Source of the DNA: Microbacterium esteraromaticum
GTDB lineage: Bacteria > Actinomycetota > Actinomycetes > Actinomycetales > Microbacteriaceae
Length of the DNA: 64,000 bases
NCBI RefSeq assembly: GCF_016907315.1
Contig: NZ_JAFBBS010000001.1
Coordinates: forward strand, 2,232,001 to 2,296,000
Reading direction: 5' to 3'
In this document: piece by piece, positions 43,815 through 52,571 of the stretch
Layout: every line of letters begins with the position of its first letter
How positions within the stretch are numbered: position 1 is the first letter of the stretch
The notes under the pieces: generated by a model
Databases searched by the model: none
What the model was told of the DNA's origin: nothing
What the model saw: only the letters and a program-made list of their open reading frames with translations
Position numbers and translations under genes: made by a program

Positions 43815-45641
43815 TCAGAACACCGGCACTCCGTCGCGCACGAGCTTCCAGTTCACGACGTGGAAGTCGGCCGGGTCGATGGCGCCGGCCTCCGTCGCGT
43901 ACTGCACGATCGCCTCGCGGATCGCCACCTGCGCGTTGTAGACGACGGGCGCGGTCGAGATGTGCGGAAAGCCCCCGCCGCCCGACTGGCGGTAGTTGTT
44001 CACCGCGACGACGAACCTCGCATCCGCCGCGATGGGGGAGCCGTCCCATGACAGATTCGCGATGCGCGAGCCGACCGGCTTCGAGATGTCGACGTCGTAG
44101 GTGACGCCCGAGAACTGGTCGTAGTTATAGTCGGGCGTCCCGCTCGCGTTGGTCCAGCTGGCCGGATCGACCGGGGCTCCGGGGGCGACCGTGGCGAAGT
44201 ACTTCGCCGAGTACTCCAGGTAGTCCTTGATCTGCGCCCCGGTGAGGACGGATGCCATCAGCGTGTTGTCGTAGATGTACAGACCTGCGACATCGCGGAT
44301 CGTCACCTCGCCCGCGGGGAACTTCGCCGCACGGCTGAAGGGAGCTGCGATCGAGATCACCGGCAGCGCGGCCTCGGCGGTGCCGGCGATCGCCGCGGTG
44401 ACGGTGTCGACCTGCACCTTGTTGACGTAGTCGAGGATCGCGGTGTCCTTCCAGCACGACTCCGCTGCCGACAGCTCTTCCGTCGAGGTGGCGACGGTCT
44501 TGTTCACGTACGTCACGACCGCGTCGTGCTGCGTCTGCACGACGGCGACGAGCGCCGGGTCGTCTTCGACGGTGTTCGTGTTGAGGTTGGTGGCCCGCTT
44601 CGACACCACCCGCCACTGGCCCTTGACCTGCTGCAGCTCGATGTCGAAAACGCTCAGGCGCTGGCCCCAGCACATCGGCTCGCTCATCACGACCTGATTG
44701 CCGTCGGGGCCGGTGACGAAGCGCTCGGGAATGTCTTTGTGCGCGTGGCCGAACAGGATCGCGTCGATGCCTGCGACCTGCTGCGCGAGCAGCCCGGCGG
44801 CGTTCTCGACGGGCAGCTCGCTGCCGTACGACGACGTGCCACTGTCGCCGGAGTGCACGCTGACGACCACGACGTCGACGCCCTGCTGCCGGATGATCGG
44901 CACCCAGTACTTGGCCGTGGCGACGATGTCGAGCACGTCGAGCTTGCCGCTCACGTTCGCCTTGTCCCAGATCACGGTGCCGGGGTTCGTGAGCCCCAGC
45001 ACGCCGACGCGGATGGGCTTGGCGCCCTTCACCTTCATCGTCTTGATCACGTAGGGCGTGTAGGCGGGCACCTTCGTGCCGATGCGCACCGCGTTCGCTG
45101 CGAGCGCCGGCGCCTTCAGCTGCGAGATGAACGTGTCGAGGAACTCGAGCCCGTAGTTGAACTCGTGGTTGCCCAGGGCGACGGCGTCGTAGCCGATGGC
45201 GTTCATCTGGGCGGCGATCGGATGCACGGCACCGGTCTTCGTGATCGGCTCGACTGTCGCGTAGTAGAAGCCGAGGGGCGTGCCCTGGATGGTGTCGCCG
45301 GCGTCGAACAGCAGTGTGTGGTCGCGGCCGCGATCGGCGCGCACCTGGTTCACGACGCTGGAGAGCCGCGCGAGGCCGACCACGTTCCCCTTGCCGTCGG
45401 TGAACTCGGCATCTTTGTAGTAGTCCCAGTTCAGGGCGTTGGAGTGGATGTCGGACGAGCCCAAGATCGTGATCGTCACCGACTTGCCCTCACCGCCCTG
45501 AGCGGCGGAGGCCGACGCCGGCTGGGCGACCCAGCCGGCGGCCGCGAGCGCGCTCGCGGCCGTCACTCCGGTGAGGAATCCGCGACGGCTCAGCCCCTCG
45601 GGTGAGTCGGCGGGGACGTGGGTGTGCTGTTCGTCTGTCAT
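43815..45641 (-). CDS. Tat-exported 5'-nucleotidase / metallophosphoesterase
   Basis: A 608-residue enzyme hydrolysing nucleotides outside the membrane. A twin-arginine signal (LSRRGFLTGVTAASALAAAGW, Arg19-Arg20) precedes a calcineurin-like domain with metal-ligand motifs SSDIHSN, DAGDTIQG, LGNHEFNYG, VVVSVHSG and FGHAHK. The C-terminal 5'-nucleotidase domain (about 400-600) binds the base (YDQFSGVTYDVD, NNYRQSGGGGFP). Tat export fits a metal-loaded folded enzyme. Members cleave nucleoside mono-, di- or cyclic phosphates; the exact substrate is open. It is divergent from the fucosidase. Confidence 0.9.
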   Translation of the reverse strand: MTDEQHTHVPADSPEGLSRRGFLTGVTAASALAAAGWVAQPASASAAQGGEGKSVTITILGSSDIHSNALNWDYYKDAEFTDGKGNVVGLARLSSVVNQVRADRGRDHTLLFDAGDTIQGTPLGFYYATVEPITKTGAVHPIAAQMNAIGYDAVALGNHEFNYGLEFLDTFISQLKAPALAANAVRIGTKVPAYTPYVIKTMKVKGAKPIRVGVLGLTNPGTVIWDKANVSGKLDVLDIVATAKYWVPIIRQQGVDVVVVSVHSGDSGTSSYGSELPVENAAGLLAQQVAGIDAILFGHAHKDIPERFVTGPDGNQVVMSEPMCWGQRLSVFDIELQQVKGQWRVVSKRATNLNTNTVEDDPALVAVVQTQHDAVVTYVNKTVATSTEELSAAESCWKDTAILDYVNKVQVDTVTAAIAGTAEAALPVISIAAPFSRAAKFPAGEVTIRDVAGLYIYDNTLMASVLTGAQIKDYLEYSAKYFATVAPGAPVDPASWTNASGTPDYNYDQFSGVTYDVDISKPVGSRIANLSWDGSPIAADARFVVAVNNYRQSGGGGFPHISTAPVVYNAQVAIREAIVQYATEAGAIDPADFHVVNWKLVRDGVPVF

Positions 45642-45726
45642 AAGCACCGATGCAACCACCGGCATCCGACGCAGACAAGAGTCGGGCGATGAACAGCCCG
45701 AGAATGGGGTCATTACAGTGAGGGGG

Positions 45727-46998
45727 ATGCCTGAGATCGTCGCCCCCGCCCCCGGCCAACTCGCCTGGCAGCGCGCCGGATTCGGGCTCTTCGTCCACTT
45801 CGGGCTCAACACCGTCCACGGCAGGGAGTGGAGTGACGGGACCCTGCCCGCGGACAGCTTCGACCCCGTCGATCTCGAGGCTGCGGCATGGGCGAGGACC
45901 GCTGTCGATGTCGGCGCCCGCTACCTCATCCTCACAGCCAAGCACCATGACGGATTCTGCCTGTGGCAGACCGCGACGACCGACTACTCGGTCGCCTCAT
46001 CTCCGTGGAAGAAGGGCAGGGGAGACGTGGTCGCCGAGGTCGCCCGGGCCTGCCGCGAGGCGGGCATCGGCTTCGGCATCTACCTCTCGCCGTGGGATCG
46101 CAACGCCGACTGCTACGACGATCCGCAGGCGTACAGCGAGTTCTATGCGCGCCAGCTGACCGAGCTGTGCACCCGGTACGGTCCGCTGGTCGAGATCTGG
46201 TTCGACGGCGCAGGATCCGACGGCTACGTGTACGACTGGGAGCGCATCATCTCCGTCATCGACGAGCACCAGCCCGACGCGATGGTGTTCAACATGGGCC
46301 GACCGACTATCCGCTGGGTGGGCAACGAGAACGGCCTCGCCGCCGACCCCGTCGAGTACGTCGTCGACCGCACCCATCTGAGCAACTACACCGCGGAATC
46401 CATCGACATGGGCGGGGCGGCGTACCTCCCGCCCGAGTGCGACGTGTCGATCCGGCGCGGATGGTTCTGGCATCCGGACGACGAGCCCAAGACCGTCGAC
46501 CACCTCATGGCGATCATGTACGGCTCGATCGGCATGGGGGCGAACCTGCTGCTGAACGTGCCGCCTACGCCGCGGGGGGTCTTCGACCCGGGGGATGTGC
46601 AGCGCCTCGCCGAGTGGCGGGCGGAGTGGGATCGCCGCTTCGACTCCCCGATCGAGGCGCAGGTCGAGCGCGACGGCGCGGAGTGGCGGGCGCGCTTCGC
46701 TCAGCCCACTCGCATCGATCATCTCCGTCTGCGGGAAGACCTGGCCGCGGGACAGCGCATCAGTGCGCATGAGGTGGTGGCGGGAGGGGATGCCGACGCC
46801 GACGTCATCACCGAGGGCCTGACCGTCGGGCAGGGCCGCATCCACGCGTTCCCCGCGCGTGAGGTGACCGAACTGCGCATCCGCGTGCACGGAGAAGGCG
46901 CGACGCTCAGCGAGGTCACCGGCTTTCTCGCGGGTCACGAGACCATCCCGCAGCCGCCGGAGGGATACGAGGCCCCGACGGACGCTCCTCTCGCTTGA
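45727..46998 (+). CDS. GH29 alpha-L-fucosidase
   Basis: A 423-residue cytoplasmic glycosidase (no signal peptide). The barrel begins with WQRAGFGLFVHFGLNTVHGREWSDG and carries YLILTAKHHDGFCLW, a GH29 hallmark. The nucleophile Asp160 lies in EIWFDGAGSDG. The C-terminal ~90 residues are a small beta domain. It would remove alpha-L-fucose from imported oligosaccharides; no fucose transporter is nearby. TACAGT ends seven bases before the ATG. Confidence 0.88.
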   Translation: MPEIVAPAPGQLAWQRAGFGLFVHFGLNTVHGREWSDGTLPADSFDPVDLEAAAWARTAVDVGARYLILTAKHHDGFCLWQTATTDYSVASSPWKKGRGDVVAEVARACREAGIGFGIYLSPWDRNADCYDDPQAYSEFYARQLTELCTRYGPLVEIWFDGAGSDGYVYDWERIISVIDEHQPDAMVFNMGRPTIRWVGNENGLAADPVEYVVDRTHLSNYTAESIDMGGAAYLPPECDVSIRRGWFWHPDDEPKTVDHLMAIMYGSIGMGANLLLNVPPTPRGVFDPGDVQRLAEWRAEWDRRFDSPIEAQVERDGAEWRARFAQPTRIDHLRLREDLAAGQRISAHEVVAGGDADADVITEGLTVGQGRIHAFPAREVTELRIRVHGEGATLSEVTGFLAGHETIPQPPEGYEAPTDAPLA

Positions 46999-47066
46999 CC
47001 TCAGGAGTACATTCGATGGATGCGAACGGCTCGTCATCCCGCCTGTGCCCGCGCCGAGAGGTGCCG

Positions 47067-47777
47067 ATGAAGACCATCGGCGTGCTCGGCGGCATGAGCT
47101 GGGAATCCTCTCTCGAGTGGTACCGGCTCGCCAATGAGCGGGTGCGCGACGCTCTCGGAGGGCACCATTCGGCGCGCGTCATCCTCGATTCACTCGACTT
47201 CGCCGAGATCGAGCAGCTTCAGGCGCGCGGTGATTGGAGCGCGGCCGGCTCGCTGCTCGCCGAGCGCGCCCGAGGCCTGGAGCGTGCGGGTGCCGACCTC
47301 ATCGTGCTCTGCACCAACACGATGCACCTCGTCGCAGATCGCATCGAAGACGCCATAGGCATCCCGTTCCTGCACATCGCCGACACCACAGCCGCCGCGG
47401 TGCGCCAGGCGGGTATCCGGAGGGTCGGCCTTCTCGGCACGGCCTTCACGATGGAGCAGCCCTTCTACCGCGAGCGTCTCGAGACCCACGCGATCGAAGT
47501 GCTCGTTCCGAGCTCCGAGCAGCGTGCGCGCGTGCACGCGGTCATCTACGACGAGCTCGTGCACGGGGTCATCCGTCAGGAGTCCCGCGCGTACTACCGC
47601 GAGGTGATCGACGAGCTCGCAGCGCGAGGCGCCGAGGGAGTGATTCTGGGCTGCACCGAGATCGAGCTGCTCATCTCGGCGGACGACTCGCCGGTGCCCG
47701 TCTTCCCGACCACGGCGCTGCACGTCGATGCGGCGCTCGCCGCGGCGGGCGCGACGCCGGGCCCTCGCTCACGCTGA
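47067..47777 (+). CDS. Aspartate/glutamate racemase family protein
   Basis: A 236-residue cofactor-independent racemase. The pair of catalytic cysteines is present: Cys82 in IVLCTNTMH and Cys196 in ILGCTEIELL. The N-terminal MKTIGVLGGMSWESSLEWY motif is typical of the YgeA/RacX branch, which can have broad amino-acid specificity. I chose ATG 47067 with GAGAGG upstream; an in-frame ATG at 46995 would overlap the fucosidase stop and add 24 poorly conserved residues. A D-amino acid role in the wall is possible. Confidence 0.87.
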   Translation: MKTIGVLGGMSWESSLEWYRLANERVRDALGGHHSARVILDSLDFAEIEQLQARGDWSAAGSLLAERARGLERAGADLIVLCTNTMHLVADRIEDAIGIPFLHIADTTAAAVRQAGIRRVGLLGTAFTMEQPFYRERLETHAIEVLVPSSEQRARVHAVIYDELVHGVIRQESRAYYREVIDELAARGAEGVILGCTEIELLISADDSPVPVFPTTALHVDAALAAAGATPGPRSR

Positions 47778-47811
47778 TACGACCCGCCGATCAGAGCCTC
47801 GCGGCGGCGGT

Positions 47812-47891
47812 CACAACTCCGGAGAACCGGGCCTGGTCTGCCCCGATCCGGGCCGGATGGGGCCGATTCGCGGCGGATCTCCTGAGTTGTG
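47812..47891. repeat. 80-base element with terminal inverted repeats, copy 1
   Basis: CACAACTCCGGAGA at the left end matches the complement of TCTCCTGAGTTGTG at the right end in 13 of 14 positions. It fills the space between the convergent racemase and LysR genes. Copy 2 at 50712-50791 has the same length, ends and position type. Confidence 0.85.
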
Positions 47892-47917
47892 CGCGGCTCC
47901 ACGGCAGCGGCGGGCGA

Positions 47918-48862
47918 TCACCCGACGAGGGCGATCCGCCCGCCCAGGTCGCCGTCGTCCGCCAGGCGTGCGACGACGTCGAACACCGTGCGCTCGATCG
48001 CCGCGACGGCAGGTGCCTGCCGCACGGCCGCGCGCCGCGAGAGGTTGACCGTGCGGGTCATCGCGGGATCGGTCAGCTCCGAGCCGCGCAGCTCGGGCCT
48101 GTGCAGCAGCACGGTGGCCGGCACGACGGCGACGCCGATGCCCCGCGCGACGAAGCGCAGCACGGCATCCATCTCGGCGCCCTCCACCGCGATGGTGGGC
48201 CTGAGGCCCGCCGCTTCGAAGGCCGCGTCGGTGGCGAGGCGCAGGTCGTAGCTGCGGTTGAACGCGATCTGCGGCAGCTCGGCGAGCTCTGCGACCGTCA
48301 GGCGAGCCGGCAGATCGGCGTGCGCCCGGAGCGAGGGTTCGGCTGCGGATGCCACCATCAGCTCCTCACGGAACAGTGCGACGCGCTCGACCGCGCTGTC
48401 GTCGCGCACGTTCGGGCGCGTGATCGTGAGGGCGAGGTCGAGGGCGCCCTCGCCGAGGGCATCGACCAGAGCGTGCGAACCTGCCTCAGAGATGTGCAGG
48501 TCGACGCCCGGATGCTCGCGGTGGAACTGCGCGACCACCTCGGCGACCACTGAGACGCACAGCGTCGGCGTCGCGCCCAGTCGCACACGGCCCCGGCGCA
48601 GACCCGCGAGCTCGTCCATCGCCTGGCGCGCGGAGTCGGCGTCCGCCAGCATCCGCCGCGCGATCGGCAGCAGCGCCTCGCCGGCGGCGGTGATGGCGAC
48701 GCCCGTTCGGTCGCGCTGGAACAGCGTCGTTCCGAGGTCTGCCTCGAGGGCCTGGATCTGCCGCGACAGCGAGGGCTGGGTCAGGAACAGCTCCTCGGCA
48801 GCGCGCGTGAAATGCTCGAGGCGGGCTACGCTCTCGAAGGCTTTCAGCTGTTCGAGTTTCAT
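47918..48862 (-). CDS. LysR-family transcriptional regulator
   Basis: A 314-residue regulator. The N-terminal winged helix (MKLEQLKAFESVARLEHFTRAAEELFLTQPSLSRQIQALEADLGTTLF) is classical. The effector domain (about 90-295) belongs to the small-molecule-binding LysR type. It is divergent from the flavoprotein gene with only 70 bases between, the usual sign that it controls that gene. A CCAA-N17-TTGG partial palindrome in the spacer might be its site. Confidence 0.88.
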   Translation of the reverse strand: MKLEQLKAFESVARLEHFTRAAEELFLTQPSLSRQIQALEADLGTTLFQRDRTGVAITAAGEALLPIARRMLADADSARQAMDELAGLRRGRVRLGATPTLCVSVVAEVVAQFHREHPGVDLHISEAGSHALVDALGEGALDLALTITRPNVRDDSAVERVALFREELMVASAAEPSLRAHADLPARLTVAELAELPQIAFNRSYDLRLATDAAFEAAGLRPTIAVEGAEMDAVLRFVARGIGVAVVPATVLLHRPELRGSELTDPAMTRTVNLSRRAAVRQAPAVAAIERTVFDVVARLADDGDLGGRIALVG

Positions 48863-48896
48863 GCCCCAAGCGTATCCAAGTGACAGAAAAGATGCA

Positions 48897-48926
48897 TTGG
48901 CGCGATCAGAGGCTGCTTTCTAGCGT
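48897..48926 (+). promoter_or_regulatory. Promoter of the flavoprotein gene
   Basis: TTGGCG (48897-48902) and TAGCGT (48921-48926) are 18 bases apart; the -10 ends six bases before the ATG, implying a leaderless mRNA. Confidence 0.6.
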
Positions 48927-48932
48927 GGGTGC

Positions 48933-50681
48933 ATGAGCAATCAGCACCGCACCGAACGCCGCCTGTCCACATCCGTCCTCGTCATCGGCACGGGCGGCGC
49001 GGGGCTTCGCGCCTCGATCGAGCTCGCCGAACGCGGCATCGAGGTGCTCGCCGTCGGCAAGCGTCGCAAGCACGACGCGCACACCACGCTCGCCGCAGGC
49101 GGCATCAACGCCGCTCTCGGCACCATGGATCCCGAGGACTCATGGCAGCAGCATGCCGCCGACACCCTCCGCGAGTCGTACTTCCTCGCCGATCCCGCGA
49201 TCGTCGAGGTCGTCGCCCGCGGAGCCGCTCGCGGCATCGAAGACCTCGAGCGCTGGGGCATGCCGTTCGCCCGCGAAGGCGACGGCCGCATCAGCCAGCG
49301 ATTCTTCGGCGCGCACCGGTATCGCCGCACGGCATACGCCGGCGACTACACCGGGCTCGAGATCCAGCGCACCCTCATGCGTCGGGCGGCAGAGCTCTCG
49401 GTGCCGATCATCGACACCGTCTACATCACGCGCATCCTCGTCGCCGACGGCACGGTCTTCGGCGCCTACGGCTTCGATGTCGTCGACGGCACCCCGGTCG
49501 TGATCCACGCCGACGCTGTGATCCTCGCCGCGGGCGGACACACCCGCATCTGGCGCTACACGTCGTCGCGCCGTGACGAGAACACGGGCGACTCGTTCCG
49601 CCTGGCCGCGCTGGCGGGCGCCCGCATCCGCGACGCCGAGCTCGTGCAGTTCCACCCCTCGGGGCTGATCGAACCCGACGACGCCGCCGGCACGCTGGTC
49701 TCAGAGGCAGCACGTGGCGAAGGCGGGATTCTCACCAACGCTCTCGGCGAGCGGTTCATGGAGCGCTATGACCCTGAGCGCATGGAGCTGTCGACCCGAG
49801 ACCGCGTCGCACTGGCGAACTACACCGAGATCGCCGAAGGCCGCGGCACCGACAAGGGCGGCGTCTGGCTCGACGTGTCGCACCTGCCCCGCGAGCAGAT
49901 CCTCGAGAAGCTGCCCCGGCTGTACCGGACGATGATCGACCTGCAGATGCTCGACATCACCGAGAGCCCCATGCAGGTCGCTCCCACGGCGCACTACTCG
50001 ATGGGCGGGGTGTGGGTGCGGCCAGACGACCACGGCACGGGCGTCGAAGGCCTGTACGCGATCGGCGAGGCATCCAGCGGCCAGCACGGAGCCAACCGCC
50101 TCGGCGGAAACTCCCTGATCGAACTGATGGTCTACGGCCGCATCACAGGCGAGACCGCGGCCGAGTTCGTCAGCGCGCGCACCGAGGTGCGTCGCGACCC
50201 GGCCGCGGTGGCCGAGGCGCGGGCGGAGATGGACAGGTTCCTCAGCAGCACGGGCACCGAGACGCCGCGACGGCTGCAGCGCGCCGTGCGCGACCTGATG
50301 ACCGAGCACGCCGGTGTCATCCGCACCGAGGATTCACTGCGCGAGGGCCTGGCGAAGCTCGCCGTGCTCGAGGAGCGCGCAGCGCACGTCGGCGCTCACC
50401 CCGACATCGCCGGGTTCGACGATCTCGCGCACGCCTTCGATCTGCTCGGCTCGCTGCTCGCCGCCCGGGCCACCCTCGAATCGGCGATCGAGCGTCGTGA
50501 GACTCGTGGATGCCATAACCGCGCCGACTACCCCGAGACCGACCCGACGCTGCGGGGGAACATGATCTGGAGCGCTGACGGCGGCGTGAGCTTCGAGCCG
50601 CTACCAGACGCCCCCGACTCGTTCCGCGCTCTCGCCGAGAAGTCGGCGTCGGACTCGGTGGTCGGCAAGCTCGTCGAGTGA
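48933..50681 (+). CDS. FAD-binding protein, fumarate reductase/succinate dehydrogenase flavoprotein or L-aspartate oxidase-like
   Basis: A 582-residue flavoprotein. The FAD motif VIGTGGAGLRASIELAERG opens the chain; the flavin-linked HTTLAAGGINAALG region, QFHPSGL, EAARGEGGIL and HGANRLGGNSLIELMVYG are hallmarks of the SdhA/FrdA/NadB group. The capping domain and a helical C-terminal region (MIWSADGG) follow. Unlike a real succinate dehydrogenase, no iron-sulfur or membrane-anchor gene is adjacent, nor are nadA or nadC. It may be a soluble dehydrogenase or reductase of a dicarboxylate-like compound, regulated by the divergent LysR. Confidence 0.82.
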   Translation: MSNQHRTERRLSTSVLVIGTGGAGLRASIELAERGIEVLAVGKRRKHDAHTTLAAGGINAALGTMDPEDSWQQHAADTLRESYFLADPAIVEVVARGAARGIEDLERWGMPFAREGDGRISQRFFGAHRYRRTAYAGDYTGLEIQRTLMRRAAELSVPIIDTVYITRILVADGTVFGAYGFDVVDGTPVVIHADAVILAAGGHTRIWRYTSSRRDENTGDSFRLAALAGARIRDAELVQFHPSGLIEPDDAAGTLVSEAARGEGGILTNALGERFMERYDPERMELSTRDRVALANYTEIAEGRGTDKGGVWLDVSHLPREQILEKLPRLYRTMIDLQMLDITESPMQVAPTAHYSMGGVWVRPDDHGTGVEGLYAIGEASSGQHGANRLGGNSLIELMVYGRITGETAAEFVSARTEVRRDPAAVAEARAEMDRFLSSTGTETPRRLQRAVRDLMTEHAGVIRTEDSLREGLAKLAVLEERAAHVGAHPDIAGFDDLAHAFDLLGSLLAARATLESAIERRETRGCHNRADYPETDPTLRGNMIWSADGGVSFEPLPDAPDSFRALAEKSASDSVVGKLVE

Positions 50682-50711
50682 GGTCGGCGGCCGGGTACTG
50701 AAGTCCCTCTG

Positions 50712-50791
50712 CACGACTCCGGAGAAGCGCGCCCTCCTGTCCGGGTTCCGGCGGGAGACCGGCGGATTCGGCGCGGATCTCCGGAGTTGTG
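50712..50791. repeat. 80-base element with terminal inverted repeats, copy 2
   Basis: CACGACTCCGGAGA and TCTCCGGAGTTGTG form the ends (13 of 14 complementary). The interior shares a GATTCG and a GCGGATC block with copy 1 at 47812-47891 but is otherwise diverged. It again lies between convergent genes (flavoprotein and treZ). Confidence 0.85.
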
Positions 50792-50831
50792 CCGGCGCGG
50801 AAGCGGTGAATGCCCCGCGCTGCCGCCCCGG

Positions 50832-52571
50832 TCAGCGCCGGACGATCGCGGCCGCCTCGGGCGGCACGGTCGTCCGGCCGCCTGCCGTCACCGGCTCTTC
50901 TGTGGCGAGCAGCACCTCGCCGTCGAGGTCGAACGCGACCGCGTCAGCGGTCAGATTGATCAGGACGCTGATCGCGCCGCGATCGATGCGCCATGCCCGC
51001 CGCTGCGGCTCCTCGTTCGCGACGATCAGTTCGACCGACGCCCGGTGCAGGCGCGGATCGGTCAGCTCCGGATGCTCTCGCCGCAGACGCACGAGCCGGC
51101 GGTACAGCCCGAGAAGCCGTGCGTGACGGGGTTCCTCCAGCTCATCCCAGTCGAGGCGCGAGCGCTCGAAGGTGCCGGGATCCTGCGGATCGGGCACGAG
51201 ACGGGCATCCCACCCCATCCGCGCGAACTCGGCCGTGCGGCCCTCGGCCGTCGCGCGCCCGAGCTCGGGCTCGGGATGCGAGGTGAAGAACTGCCAGGGC
51301 GTCGAGGCGCCCCACTCCTCGCCCATGAACAGCATGGGCGTTCCCGGCGCGGTGAGCGTGAGCACGGCGGCGACTGCCAGCCGGCCCTCCGACAGGGTCG
51401 CGCTGAGCCGATCGCCCGCTGCCCGGTTGCCGATCTGGTCGTGATCCTGAGCGAACGTGACCAGCCGCCAGGCGGGCACCTCGTGAGGGATGGGCGAGCC
51501 GTGCACGTGATCGCGGAACGACGAGAACGTGCCGTCGTGGAAGAAGCCGCCGCTGGTGACCTTCTCGAGGGCCTCGGCGTCGGCGAAGTCGGCGTAGTAC
51601 CCAGACACCTCACCCGTCAGGGCGACGTGCACGGCATGATGCCAGTCGTCCGACCACTGGCCGGACAGGCCGTAGCCACCTGCCTCGCGAGGCAGGATCA
51701 GGGTCGGATCGTTCAGATCGGACTCGGCGATCAGCGTCAGAGGCCTGCCCTCGTGGGCCGACAGGGCGTCGACCCGCTCGGCCAGCTCCTTGAGGATGTG
51801 CGTGCGGCTCTCGTCGTGCAGCGCATGCACGGCATCCAGCCGCAGACCGTCGACGTGCCTGTCCCGCAGCCACATCAGCGCATTCTCGATGATGTACTCG
51901 CGCACCTCGTGCTCTTCGAGGTCGATCGCATCGCCCCACGCGTTGCTGCTGCCTGAGCGCAGGTACGGGCCGAACTCGGGCAGATAGTTGCCGCTGGGAC
52001 CGAGGTGGTTGTAGACGACGTCCTGGATGACCGCGAGGCCGTGCGCGTGGGCGGCGTCGACGAAGCGCTGGTAGGCGCGGGGCCCGCCGTAGCCCTCGTG
52101 CACCGCGTACCAGAGCACGCCGTCGTAGCCCCAGTTGCGCGGGCCGTTGAAGGCGTTCACCGGCAGCAGCTCGACGTGCGTGACGCCGAGATCGACCAGG
52201 TGCTCCAGCCGCTCGACCGCCGAGTCGAGCGTGCCGCCCGGGGTGAAGGTTCCCAGGTGCAGCTCGTAGATGAGTCCACCCGCCAGCTGCCGGCCCGTCC
52301 ACCCCTCGTCGGTCCAGGCGAAGTCGGCCTCGTCGAACGCCGCCGATGCCGCGTGCACGCCGTCGGGCTGACGTCGGGAGCGCGGGTCAGGTCGGAGCCG
52401 ATCGTCGTCGCCGATCAGGAAGCCGTAGCGCTCGCCGTCTCTCAGCGCGAGGTCGAGCCGCCAGTGCCCGCTGCCCGCGGCAGTCAGCTCGTGCTCGTCG
52501 AGCGTCGTCCCGTCATCGCGCACGCGGCGCAGTCGCATCCGCTGCGCGCGCGGCGCCCAGACGTCGATCAC
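50832..52571 (-). CDS. treZ: Malto-oligosyltrehalose trehalohydrolase
   Basis: A 579-residue GH13 enzyme that releases trehalose from maltooligosyl-trehalose. A short N-terminal beta domain (starting VIDVWAPRAQRMRL) precedes the barrel with DVVYNHLGPSGNY (region I), GLRLDAVHAL with the nucleophile Asp (about 243), LIAESD with the acid/base Glu (about 281) and TFAQDHDQIGNR (region IV). The GLIYELHLGTFTPGGTL segment is typical of TreZ. The GTG start overlaps the treY stop (GTGA). It is the last gene of the operon. Confidence 0.92.
   Translation of the reverse strand: MIDVWAPRAQRMRLRRVRDDGTTLDEHELTAAGSGHWRLDLALRDGERYGFLIGDDDRLRPDPRSRRQPDGVHAASAAFDEADFAWTDEGWTGRQLAGGLIYELHLGTFTPGGTLDSAVERLEHLVDLGVTHVELLPVNAFNGPRNWGYDGVLWYAVHEGYGGPRAYQRFVDAAHAHGLAVIQDVVYNHLGPSGNYLPEFGPYLRSGSSNAWGDAIDLEEHEVREYIIENALMWLRDRHVDGLRLDAVHALHDESRTHILKELAERVDALSAHEGRPLTLIAESDLNDPTLILPREAGGYGLSGQWSDDWHHAVHVALTGEVSGYYADFADAEALEKVTSGGFFHDGTFSSFRDHVHGSPIPHEVPAWRLVTFAQDHDQIGNRAAGDRLSATLSEGRLAVAAVLTLTAPGTPMLFMGEEWGASTPWQFFTSHPEPELGRATAEGRTAEFARMGWDARLVPDPQDPGTFERSRLDWDELEEPRHARLLGLYRRLVRLRREHPELTDPRLHRASVELIVANEEPQRRAWRIDRGAISVLINLTADAVAFDLDGEVLLATEEPVTAGGRTTVPPEAAAIVRR

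Noticed and set aside
48933..50681. Naming the flavoprotein sdhA or nadB
   Set aside because: Motifs fit the whole superfamily and the partner genes of either enzyme are missing, so a specific symbol is not justified.
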